Part shown: piece after piece, positions 11,322-21,749 of the stretch
How the letters are laid out: every line of letters begins with the position of its first letter
How positions within the stretch are numbered: position 1 is the first letter of the stretch
Source of the DNA: Sesamum alatum
Taxonomy: Eukaryota > Streptophyta > Magnoliopsida > Lamiales > Pedaliaceae
DNA: 64,000 nt
Reading direction: 5' to 3'
Assembly (NCBI GenBank): GCA_034509735.1
Contig: JACGWO010000003.1
Coordinates: forward strand, 14,756,001 to 14,820,000
Translations under genes and position numbers: made by a program
Notes under the pieces: model-generated
Seen by the model: the letters and a program-made list of their open reading frames with translations, nothing else
Told to the model about the DNA's origin: nothing
Databases searched by the model: none

Positions 11322-11820
11322 TTTTTCATTGAGGTTTAATATAATTATACACAAACTCTTCGTAATTTGATAAATTATATTATTACTCATAACATTTATT
11401 TATATCCAACAAATAAATTCATTAATGAGTAAAATTCACGGAATATGCTGGCATAAGAGAAAAAATTGAATGAAAATCCATATTTATCTCTAACTGACTT
11501 ATTGTAGGTAAAAAAAGAATCTGTCTCGAACTATCCTTACACATCTTCGCACAATAATGCATATGAGAAGGTACATCTTCACCCTTATTATAGTAGTTTG
11601 TCCAAAAAATTATATGTTTGACTTACAATAAGTTTGTAATAAGTCAATTAGAGTCAAATATAAATTAACATCCGACTTTTTTCTTGGTTTCAACAAATTT
11701 CATGACTTTTACTAACGAATGGATATGTTATTTGGATGAAAACAAACATAGGGGATACTAGGTGTAATTTTTCAAACCACAAAAGATCGATGTGTAATCA
11801 CACCAAATCTCAATGAAAAA
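11322..11820. mobile_element. MITE with long imperfect inverted arms
   Basis: The left end TTTTTCATTGAGGTTTAATA is matched inverted by the right end (…CACCAAATCTCAATGAAAAA). Further inside, ACTTATTGTAGGT and the inverted ACTTACAATAAGT, and ATCCAACAAATAA versus TTATTTGGATG, also pair. It shares internal blocks with 12,509-13,058, so the two are related. No clear duplication is seen. Confidence 0.55.
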
Positions 11821-12324
11821 ACATGATAAATACGAATTAACCATCACGACTTTACAACATCTATTAGTCGCTTCTGCAAACTAGTCTAAAATATTGTTCA
11901 TAATAACTAAAATCATAATAAATTTTGATAAATGTTAATTAATCATAACTAAAACTTAAATTTTCACATTAATTTTATTTAATTATAGTGGACAATCTTG
12001 TTATGACATAATTTTTAAATTTGAATCGTTAATAGTATAGAAAATAATCCAATTTTTCATAATATTTTTTCAAATTGGACGTGACCACACCTGAAACACT
12101 CGATACAAAATGCACCGAATGCGACATGGAGAATTTTAATTTAATAATCTTTAATTAAGCTAAAAATGTGTTTATTTATTTATTTTTTCTTAGTAATGTT
12201 TTCTTTAAGTCACGTCCACAACAGTAAATACACCGTCCACTCATCAATCATGCAGACCACTCAGACTCAGGGGCATTCTTTTTTTTTTTTTTTTCGTTGA
12301 AACCGTTACTTTCGCTCGGTAAAC

Positions 12325-12442
12325 GCGGGAAAAAGGAAAGCGGGAAAACGTTGATATGGGAAAGGAAATTGACACTTTTAGCTGTTGCAAACTAACGCGT
12401 TTTCTCATAAGTTTAACTGCCCCCCTTTCTGTCTGGCGCCAA
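12325..12442. promoter_or_regulatory. Cluster of E2F-like sites without a visible gene
   Basis: GCGGGAAA occurs at 12325-12332 and 12340-12347 (complement TTTCCCGC, the E2F/DP core), and TGGCGCCAA lies at 12434-12442. Just upstream, AAACCGTTAC contains an AACGG core in complement, resembling a mitosis-specific activator element. No start codon with a convincing downstream frame lies within 1 kb on either side, because MITEs flank it to the right. Confidence 0.3.
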
Positions 12443-12508
12443 TCTGCCCTTCTTCGGACATTTTAACAGACTGAAATAATTAAAAGTCTCCTTAATTAAT
12501 TATTATTA

Positions 12509-13058
12509 GGAATAATTATCTTTGCAAAGATTTGATATAATTACATGTAAATTCTATATGATTTGGAGAATTACATCTAGTACTTTTGAAATTTACTTCT
12601 GTCTAATCAATAGGTCCCTCTTTGAGTCAATATTCACCGAATTTTTTGATATTAATAAAATAACTAAACGAAAATTGATATTTATCATCTATTGATTTAT
12701 TACTGACTTATTGTAGGTCAAACAATTTTTTTTATGACTAAACTACCATTATAACGGTGAAATCATACCTCCTCACAAGACTTGTAAAGATGTATAAAGG
12801 TAATTTGATTATAAAAAGATTTGTTTGGCCTACAATAAGTCAGTAATAAGTCAATCGGTGGTGAATATTGATTTTTATTTATTTATTTTTGCTAATATAA
12901 ACAAATTTAGTGAATTTTAACGAACATATGGACCTATTTGTTGGATAAAAGTAAACTTCAGAAAAACTAGATGTAATTTTTCCAACCATAGGGGGTCTAT
13001 GTGTAATTACATCAAGCTTCAGGAGAGGTGCCCGGGGGGAGGGGGGTGTAATTATCTC
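12509..13058. mobile_element. MITE with 9-bp target duplication TTATTATTA
   Basis: The ends are inverted: AATAATTATC … ATATAATTACATG on the left against the complement of GTAATTATCTC preceded by GTGTAATTACATC on the right. Internal inverted blocks include ACTTATTGTAGG/CCTACAATAAGT. The flanking 9-mers at 12500-12508 and 13059-13067 are identical, although AT-rich. About 550 bp, non-coding, related to 11,322-11,820. Confidence 0.7.
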
Positions 13059-13074
13059 TTATTATTAATTAAAA

Positions 13075-13504
13075 GGGTGAATTACAATGACATCCCCTGA
13101 GGTTTGACAAAATTACGAATCTCCCCTCGTTGTTTCAAAAATTACAAATACCCCAATCGGGATCAGGTCTGTACCCGTATAACAAATAATCAATTTTCAT
13201 TCATTTTTATGGATGAACTGACCGAAATTCCCTTATGCAAATTGATTTTTTAAAATTTTTTTTAACTTTTTTCTGGATAAAAATGCGCATAGAGAGATTT
13301 TTTACATTTTTTACACCGAAGAGCAATAGTGTAATTTACCTAGGCTGATTTTTTTATAATTTAAAAAAAATCAAGGAAAAAATGGACTATTTTAGGCCCT
13401 TGGTTAAAAATTACAAATCTCAGGAGGGTATTTATAATTTTTTAAATAATGAGAGAATATTTGTAATTATGCCAAACCTGAAAAGATGTTATTGTAATGC
13501 ACCC
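13075..13504. mobile_element. MITE with 9-bp target duplication (one mismatch)
   Basis: The terminal repeat GGGTGAATTACAATGACATC pairs with the complement of the right end GATGTTATTGTAATGCACCC. The flanks are TAATTAAAA (13066-13074) and TAATCAAAA (13505-13513). The inner sequence shows the GAGGTTTGACA motif shared with 10,143-10,583. It lies directly next to the previous MITE; the two duplications overlap by two bases. Confidence 0.75.
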
Positions 13505-13513
13505 TAATCAAAA

Positions 13514-16500
13514 AGTCAACCTCAAGACGTTTGCTTAAATGAAATAGTTAGAAATAATTATATTTACCTCTATTTAAACAAAATACCATTATCTTTTGCA
13601 TAGTTATAGAAAACTATTCTTTGCAACAAAAAAATAGTAATAGTTTGTGTAATGATGTTGAAATTTTTTTTTGGAGGGGGGGTTGTGTGTTTTTCAAAAC
13701 ACATGGGTGGTTTGTGTAAATGATATTCATGTTTTTGGTGGGTGTTTACATAATTTTTCAAAATATAGGAATGATTTGTGTAGATAGATCATAGATTAGG
13801 GGTATAAATGTAATTATCTCAAACAATTATTGACCAAAAAAGAAATATCTGATGGAGTTTATAGAATTAAATTGTAATTTGTTCTAACATTGAATTGTAT
13901 TTTTATAAACAAGATTCCTTCTATATTTTAGATATATATAAAAAAGATTCCTTCTATATGTCCCAAATCAAATTTTATTTTTTGAAATATAATATTTTAG
14001 TACACTTTTTTTAAAATGAAATGTATGTAATGTTTTTTTATTTTGTTAAGAAAAATGGGTAGGCAAGGGTGAAACCGGCGAAGTCGTCCAGGAGAATTGA
14101 GCTTGTGCCATGTGTTGCAGGTTAGGGTCCCTATAATTGATATACTGTCACAAAAAAAATTAAGGTCTTGAAATTCAACATACAAGTTAGGACGTTCGTT
14201 TAGCCCCACCAAATATAATAGCAATGATCCAAACGCATATTATACGTGTTGCAACATTCGACCTTAAGCACTTGACCACGATGATTGGTGGTAATGAATG
14301 TATTTAATACCAATAACTCTGAACTACTATTTCTAGCATAGTCTAAAATTTATATACATTTCCTTCGGAACTATAAAAAAGTTTCCATTTTCGATTTTAT
14401 AGAAACAAAATAGACGGGAGTTTCAAAATTATCTAATTTTTTTTGAAAAACTCAAATTTTCTTAATTTTTTGACGACAACTTTTTTATTATTTCTAATTT
14501 TATAATGAAATATTTTTATAATGAAATATTTTTATTTATAATTTTAGCCACAAATATATTAAATTACACAGTCGCACATAAATAATGATAATTGATTTAA
14601 TATTATGATAAATTAGTAATGTTATATTATATGTATATATCAATGCAGTAAAGACATTTTATAACACATAGCTAAAACAATAAATACTATATCATAATTA
14701 TTTAATTTCAATAGAAAATACATCAAATAATAACTCCAATATAGAATCATATGCTACATGAAAATAAATTATTTTTCTTAGAATAAATGATCAAAATTAG
14801 ATTAGATATGCTGATTAAAAAGACAAAGGTAAATTTATAAATTTTATTTTTATGACTATTACGTATGTTTTTTTAATTTTATAATTTTTTTTGCAGCGCT
14901 TCTGAAACTTTTTCAAAAAAATTTCAATATTCATTAACATAAAACATGTATTAGAAACGAAACTTTAATACATTATTTCTAGGGACAATAGATAAACTTA
15001 TATAAATTTTTTATTTTTTTAATAAGGAAGCTAATGTGTTTTGTATCGATTCGACCAATAATTAATGTTTCCAATTCAGTAAGATTTATTTCAAAGATCC
15101 CCTAAGAAAATTAATTTAAGATACTATAAAAAGAAAAAAAAAAAGATTATGGCCTCCTCAAATGAGCTGCAGAAAAACCTAACATAAATTGTGGATGAAT
15201 CAAGTGACAATTTTATCAAGTTTAAGAAATGTAAAAGTAGCGGTTTTAGAAACAAAAGCGCTTTTCACGTTCCTACTTCACTCCATTAGACTTTAGCTTA
15301 ATTGAGTCAAAGTTTTAATTAATTGTTTATTATAAGGTTAAAGCTAATCCACTTATCCCAAGAATTAATACAAGCTTTAGTGCTTTAAATTTACCTAAGT
15401 CCCGTTCGTTTGCTTTGATTGCTTTTATCTATTATGTAATGATATGGACATGCATGATGGTACGAAAATGATCGATACGTAATTTAATAAAAAATTTAGG
15501 ATTCATTAATTATGGTATTAGACAAAACGAGATGTCATTTTGTAAATTACTTATGATATTGTTGGAAAAAAAAAGATCACAATTTTAGAAAAGGAAAACT
15601 AGAAAGAAAACAAAGACGATGAAATTAAATGGGGGTAACTAATCAACTTTATAAAAAATGAAAAGAACAAAATAAATTGCTGGGTCCAAAATTTATCCGA
15701 CACGTTGTTAGTCGTGTCTGTGTTGGATTTTGTTTCGTTAATTTCTTATACTTTCTGGACACGTTAAATGGTTTGTCCAACATTGTATGAGATAATTTTT
15801 GAAGTGTTGATGCCATTATAGATAACTTCTGACAGACTCAGAAATCACTTCAATTTTTTTGTTTGTTTCACATTTAGAATGTCGGTGAATAAATCCTGTT
15901 CCGTTATACTATAAACCAATATTGTGAATACTAGATCACACCTTGTAAATATTGTTATACTTTATATAGTTATTTTTAGTTCATACTAGCCGTCGTGACA
16001 CATCGATCCTGTATGCATATAATAAATAATCTTTCACGATTTAAAGTATATTATAAAGAAGAATAAGATATTTAACAAACACACATTATTTCACAAAAAA
16101 AAAAAGAAAAAAAAAACTAATTTAAGGATATTATCGATAATAAAAATTATGATGTCACGATGTCAGACCGTTTGCAAGTGAGGAAGAGCCTTTTTCTTTA
16201 TATTAGTTTACATATAATATTATATGACCAAATTAGCTTTAATATACATAGAAGCTGTAAAGAAATATTTGAAGAATATATCTATTTATCATAACTTACA
16301 ATCCAAACAAACTAAGACTTTGTTTTTATTTCGAACTATTTTTAATGTAGCATTTATCTCCTAAACTAACAAATATAATATTGACTCCCCCACAACAAAT
16401 ATTGGATAATATTGCCCTTATATTATATATATATATATTTATAGTTCAAAGGATTTCTTTTTTACCATATTGCATTTTAAATTCAATTCGACCTTTCTTA

Positions 16501-17104
16501 ATGGAAAAAAATATTTTGTAATTACAATAAAATAAAATATAATGAGCAAGTTATAAATAGTTCAAATTTTAGTACATTTTACAAACTCAAAGTTATGTAA
16601 TGAATGGGTATAATAAATACACAAAAAACCTTTCATATCAAAAATTTTATTAATTTGGTAACAAAATTAAGTTGTTAACTATTTTAATTTTTTAAAGAAA
16701 AATGACTAGTAATTACATATCCGTTTTTAAAATATTTTGTTTGAAAATATGAAAAAAAAGCATACATTCTTTCCGTAAAAGTGTTTAACTTTTGGTTAAG
16801 CATTTATATGTCAATTATTTTTTTTAAAAGTAAATATGAGTTTTTAGGATATTATATTTGTTATGTGTCTATTATATATATATATATATATATATATAAA
16901 CTTATTGCTTTACTTTGAATTTAAATTCTACATTTATTAAAAAAACAATTGGTTAGAAAATAATTTGGTGATGATTTAATGTGAAAAATACTAAAATATA
17001 TTGAGAATAATATAATTATTCAAGGCATGAGGAGCAATTTTGTCAAACCAATCAATTTAAAGAAGGTAAGTATTACATTTATTAGTTTATAGGGGGGTAA
17101 ATGC
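13514..17104. other. AT-rich intergenic DNA, no gene recognised
   Basis: Long AT-rich stretch with short chance open frames only. A GC-richer patch at about 14,050-14,220 gives a 75-codon minus frame without a known domain. Poly-A/T runs are frequent, and a (TA)n run at 16,426-16,438 is followed by a longer one at 16,873. Confidence 0.6.
16873..16898. repeat. (TA)n microsatellite
   Basis: Thirteen uninterrupted TA units. Confidence 0.9.
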
Positions 17105-17856
17105 TACCTCGTTTGATTCATGTGATAGAATTAGGCATGATAAGATTGTGTGGGATGAGAAGTGAAATGATAATTAATTCCATCATCCATTATATATATG
17201 TTCTTTAGTTTTACGTATTGTATGCATGATATTCCTTGTGATAATATAATATGATGTTTGGTTGAAGGCATTACAAAATATGATTAAATTTAGAAAAAAC
17301 ACCATTAAGGATATCCTTTTTTGAGTTATTTTTCTTTTAACATTGTAGCTTGTGAATAATTACAGAAGATACAAATATAAATCATTTTTAAAATAATAAT
17401 TCTTATGAAATATTTCTTTTCTTTTCAACATTCATATGAAGTAGAAGTTCAAAATAGACATTCAATTAAAAAAAAAGTGAGCAATGTTTATTTAAAAAAA
17501 AGTTATAAAGGTATGGAGAAAATTATACTTTTTGAAGTTTAATAACTAATCAAATTGAAATATTTTTCAAAAGTCCCAAAAGATGAGGCAATTTTTCTTA
17601 TTATATTTTTTATTTAAATCATTTTAATTTGGAGTACATTCTTTTAGGAATACTTGTATTTAAAGGTGGGGAGAAAGTGGGAGGGCATTTAAAGAAGAAA
17701 GTTTTTTAATCCTATCTTCACTAATATCCCATTTAAGAGGTGAGATACACTATCCCATAAATTATGATCGATAAAATCGAGCCAGTATCAATAGCAAACT
17801 CTAATACTAGAAATCAAACCTATGATTATGCACAATCATACAAATCAAATGAGGCC
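17105..17856. mobile_element. Probable Harbinger/Tourist-like MITE
   Basis: CCTCGTTTGATTCATGTGAT at the left is matched inverted by the right end, whose complement reads GGCCTCATTTGATTTGTATG. GGCCTCRTTTG termini are typical of plant Tourist/hAT-type MITEs. The next blocks (TGGGATGAGAAGTG against TGGGATAGTGTATC) are loosely similar. The bases next to the ends, CTA and TTA, may be a decayed 3-bp duplication. No transposase is present. Confidence 0.5.
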
Positions 17857-18700
17857 TTAATGAAAAATGTAACTCGAGTACAAATTGTATCAAGTCCAAT
17901 AAATTGAGCACAACAAGAATTTCATAGATAATATGAACTCTTCATTTACTAATTATTTGATACACGAAGTTTAGAGCCTTAATGTATAATAGTTTTTTAT
18001 TTCTTTGTTTAATTCAAATATATTCTTTAATTTCAAATTATTAATATAATTAAGGAGCATTTTGTATATTCGGACCTATTGAATGATATAATTGAATAGG
18101 ATTTACATGATTACAAATGTAAATAAATGATTACTAATAAATTAAAATCATATGATCTTAAAAATCCACATTACTATAACCTTGTTAAAAATTACGTAAT
18201 TTCCCTAAAAAAATTAAGGTCCCTTCACAAGTATATAAATAACCTTAAACATATGATTGCAATCAAAATTCCATATTGATATTGCGTAAATATCAAATAT
18301 GATAAAAATGAATAAGATTAATTTCATTCGAAACAAAACGTGAAGATTAAATAATATGTTCTTTATTAATCAACGAATTGGGTACAATCCACGATACGTA
18401 GCAATTTATACAAATGTCTATAAAAAAACCACCCCCTCTTCTCCTTCCATGAGGTTGTATATATAGTAGTAGTAGTATAAATAAGGCAAGTCGATGAAAT
18501 TCTCTAAATTGTAATTAACCTCTCCATGAGATACTATTTAACGAAACATCGGGGGAGGGGGGGGGGGGGGGGGGGGAGGAAAGGTAAAAAGTAATCTATC
18601 ATAGCCCTCTTAATAACCCCTATCCTTGAATGTCTCTTTTATCCCATGCATTGAGCTCAATTCCCATACTCTTTGCTTCCTTTCCTTCTTTGCTCCTTCA
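17857..18700. other. AT-rich DNA left of the Gypsy region; 3' LTR of C not identified
   Basis: No gene is seen. The 3' LTR expected for Gypsy element C should lie somewhere here or just right of it. A pyrimidine-rich stretch at about 18,670-18,715 could be its polypurine tract on the minus strand, but no matching LTR pair was found. Confidence 0.35.
18551..18576. repeat. Poly-G run
   Basis: GGGGGA followed by about 20 consecutive G. A second G run lies at 21,462-21,475. Such runs are error-prone in assemblies and can form G-quadruplexes. Confidence 0.85.
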
Positions 18701-18871
18701 TTCTTGTTTCATTCCTTAATTTCTATTTTGAGAAGTAAAGCCTCATAAATAGAAATTTGACTTTAAGAGCTTTCCATATCGTTAGTCCCCCAAGTCCCAA
18801 TTATTGAAAATAAAATAATTGGGATTTGGTTAGCAATCTTCTTCTTTTGGTAAGCTCTTTTTGGCCAGAGG

Positions 18872-18879
18872 TATATAAA
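18872..18879 (+). promoter_or_regulatory. Putative TATA box of the antisense gene
   Basis: TATATAAAT follows CCAGAGG, about 215 nt before the ATG at 19,090. It lies on the strand opposite to the Gypsy pol gene, suggesting that the Transposase_28-like gene has, or had, its own promoter. Confidence 0.4.
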
Positions 18880-19089
18880 TGCTCAAATCTGCATTCATGA
18901 GCTCTTTCATCACTTCTCTTCTTAGCGTAATCCTCGGGTTTTTCTAGTGTCTCTTCTTCAGCATTATCTTTGATTCCTACCGAATGTTGAATCGAAAAGG
19001 TACACTTCGTCTTTAAATTCTAGAAGTCTTCTTTTTCATTTTGTGTTTTTGCTTTGTTCCATATATTCCACGTATATTTTCTCGTATCA

Positions 19090-20180
19090 ATGTCTTCTTC
19101 CAATGATTCTGATATGTCTCCAAGTACGGGGAGAATGGATTTTCCCTTGCATCGTCAGTTGCGTCGCCTCGGCCATGGGGGTGGCCGAGGCGCTTCTGAG
19201 CGGGCTAGTCGAGGCAGCGTCCTCGACCAGGCTAGTCGAGCCATCCTCGACCAGCCTGATGGTCGAGGCACTCGCCTCGGCCGGCGTGGTCGGGGCGATC
19301 CACTTTGTCGCAATTCTTTGCCTCGTGGAGGGGGATCGTCGCGTCGTCGGCCGTCTAGTATTCCTGAAGCTTTGAACCCAATTATTTTAGATGATGATGA
19401 GAATAGTTTAGCTCTTGAAGTTATTAAAGCCATTGGTAATCTCCTCAATTGTCCGACCGACTCTTTAGATGTTTCATTTGGTTCTGCCTCTTCCTCTCCT
19501 AAGGCCGTTAGTCCCAAGGTTCCATTGGTTGTTTCAGAGGATTTGGGTGAATGTTCCTCGGCTCCCAAACCTCGTTGTCATGTAATGGATGCAGATGTTT
19601 GTGATAGTGTCACTACTATTGAAGAACTCCGCTTCTTGGAAGAGAACTACAATTCCTCCCCTCCTGTTGAATTTATTCTTCCTTCTTCAGGAGATAGGAT
19701 TAAACGTCCCCCACCGGGTTTTTTTACTGCGTATTCCGTGTACTTCTCATCGGGTTTCTTCCTTCTTACCCACCCCTTGTTAGTGGAAATTGTTAGGAGT
19801 GTAGGTCTCTTAGCCAACTTACTCCCAATTCCTTCATATTCTTCTTGGGTTTCCTTCGTCGTTTTGAGGACTTAGAGCTTCATCCTTCCATAGAGGCCTT
19901 TCATACTCTTTTTACTATAAAAAGGTCTTAAATGATTCATACTTTTTCTTTTATCTTGGGAGCGGGTGCAAGTTTCTTGATGGGTGTACCTCGTCTTGTG
20001 GTCCTGGGAAGGAGAAGTTCTTTTACATTCGGGATTCTAAGTAGGGGCTTTGCGTTCCATGGGGGATTCCTCTATTGACCTCCCCCTAGTCATGACCTCA
20101 AAATGTCCTTTATTGGAGCGGGGTTGTTTGATGAGGTCTTTAACATATCGCGCCTATTTTCTGATGGTATTGTCTTCTCC
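19090..20180 (+). pseudogene. Transposase_28-like (putative gypsy-type) gene, first part, decayed
   Basis: From the ATG at 19,090 the frame reads MSSSNDSDMSPS, an Arg/Gly-rich low-complexity stretch with repeated CTCGACCAG units, then DDDENSLALEVIKAIGN and finally PPPGFFTAYSVYFSSGF … LTHPLLVEIVRSVGL. This last part matches the plant 'putative gypsy type transposon' domain (Pfam Transposase_28) with its pattern of a PPG start and a hydrophobic hP-L(L/V) core. The domain continues in another frame after about 19,850 (FLRRFEDLELHPSIEAF, then FYLGSGCKFLDG), and TGG to TAG breaks the expected K-W-G near 20,043. Genes with this domain are known as extra, often antisense, genes of Tat-type Gypsy elements. 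Its position tail-to-tail with the pol end of element C fits. Function unknown. Confidence 0.65.
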
Positions 20181-20250
20181 TTTGTTATTTTATAGTTTAT
20201 GTGAGACGAATTGTGTCTTAATTGTCCACTTGTTGGTTTTCTTTTTTCAG

Positions 20251-20611
20251 GAAAGAAAATTTCTTTGGAGGAGGTTCATAGTGGTAGGAATCAAAGTGAG
20301 CAGCGGGGTCTTAGTTTCAGCGGTTGCGAGATGCTTCAGGAGGTCGACGTTCACTGCCTCCGAATTCTATGGGGGGTGGTTCCAGACGTCCTCACGAGGC
20401 CTCGTCTGATCTTCCCCAACATGGACTTGGTAAGGGCTATTTTACTTATGGAACCAACCGTCGTGAAGGGATGTTTTCTTACTCGGACGCGGCCGACGTT
20501 GAGATAGCTCGGGAGAAACTCTGCCCAGTGGTTAGCGATTTTGATGTATCCAAATTTGCTGACCTTTCTGATGATGGATTCGTGAATATGATTTATGGGG
20601 AGTCAACAAGG
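20251..20611 (+). pseudogene. Transposase_28-like gene, middle exon, frameshifted
   Basis: Begins after a good acceptor (CTTTTTTCAG at 20,241-20,250) and ends AGG before a donor GTAAAT at 20,612. The first part reads KISLEEVHSGRNQSEQRG in one frame. The second part (SLPPNSMGGGSRRPHEAS, then YGTNRREGMFSYSDAADVE and DLSDDGFVNMIYGEST) is in another, so there is an indel near 20,330. The splice signals show that this gene is built with introns, unlike the pol of the surrounding element. Confidence 0.5.
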
Positions 20612-20693
20612 GTAAATGGTTTTTCTTCTTTCTTTATATGCTTAAGTTTATTTTTAATAGTTGTTTATAATCTTCTCATTATTTCCTTTGCAG

Positions 20694-20969
20694 GTTAACA
20701 CTCTAGCTGAGGTAGCTCACCAACGCTTTGAGAAGTATCAGAGTGAGTTGAGCCGACTATCATTGGCTTTAGCTGAGGCGAACAAGGCCAAGGAGCATTT
20801 GGCAGGGGAGTTGGGGGACTCCATTGCTCTAGGCAAGGAGCTTAGGGATGCTTTACGTAAAGAAGAGGCATCTGGGTCCAAGTTTCTTAAGTCTGAGGCG
20901 GGAAAAATATATCTAGAGTGTGTGAGATCCGACTTCAAGGAAGAATTTGAGAACTCGGGAGACTTTGAG
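20694..20969 (+). pseudogene. Transposase_28-like gene, coiled-coil exon
   Basis: After the acceptor TTTGCAG (ending at 20,693) the frame continues in phase with the previous exon: VNTLAEVAHQRFEKYQSEL and then a Glu/Ala/Leu-rich heptad pattern (SLALAEANKAKEHLAGEL) typical of a long coiled coil. Such coiled-coil C-terminal regions are usual after the Transposase_28-like domain. It stops at 20,969 (TGA). Similar reading in other frames to about 21,240 suggests that a further part is frameshifted. Confidence 0.55.
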
Positions 20970-21666
20970 TGAGCTGCTCTTCCGAAGGCTGAAGATTTGT
21001 ATGATCAAACCATTCGTTACTGTCGAGCCACTCTTCGCTCTAGTGGGCTTTTCCAGGGGAAGATTTCCTATTTTTGGATCCCTTGGTGGCTGAGTTATGA
21101 GGATCCGAGGATGGGGAAGAAGTCGCAGCTGTTCCTCCCCTTAGTGGGGATGTTGATGTTCCACAAGCCGTTCCTGCTTCAGAGGTTGTTCCAACCGGGG
21201 CGGGTGTGGAACCTTCATTTATTTTAGCTCTTGCGTTATTCCCATGGATTAGTCTATAAGAACTTATTATCATACCCATCTATTATAAATGTTTTTGGGA
21301 TTTTAATATTTATCCTTATGTTATGAATATTTTAACTTATAGCTTTCTTGATTCTTTTGATAATTCATGTTTATTCTTCCTTTTCAAATAGTCTTTTGTG
21401 TAAGGAATTCCCATATTTTGGAATTCTCTTGTGAACTATGTTTGTGCTCTTTTACCCCGAGGGGGGGGGGGGGGGTATCGCCCCTCAAGGTAGTATGTTG
21501 GCATAATTTTCAGGCAAGCGTGTGGTTGCAAGCCTTTTGGATTTTACTACGTGACTTCTTAGCCATTTCAATATTTTTGAATTTGGGATGTACTTGCGAT
21601 AATTAAAAGTAATGGAACGAGAATGAACACGAAATAACAAATATTTTATGTATTGTAACAATCACA

Positions 21667-21749
21667 TCATACATAATATCTCAGATTTTTTACATTCCAT
21701 GTATGGGGGAGCGGTTTTCCGTCTCCTCTTTCTAACCTGTAAGTTGCCA
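21667..21749 (-). pseudogene. C-terminal end of Gypsy C pol (integrase end)
   Basis: The minus frame ends YRLERGDGKPLPHTWNVK then NLRYYV and a stop (TCA at 21,667-21,669 on plus). A Y-R-L … G-K-P-(L/I)-P-H-T-W-N … L-R-Y-Y ending is the standard end of the integrase C-terminal region of Tat-type Gypsy polyproteins. The preceding part (KISEIIGPT) lies 12.4 kb away at 34,207, so Copia A split this reading frame. Confidence 0.8.

Noticed and set aside
14010..14224. GC-richer patch with a 75-codon minus frame
   Set aside because: No domain, no splice signals, no second copy in the window.
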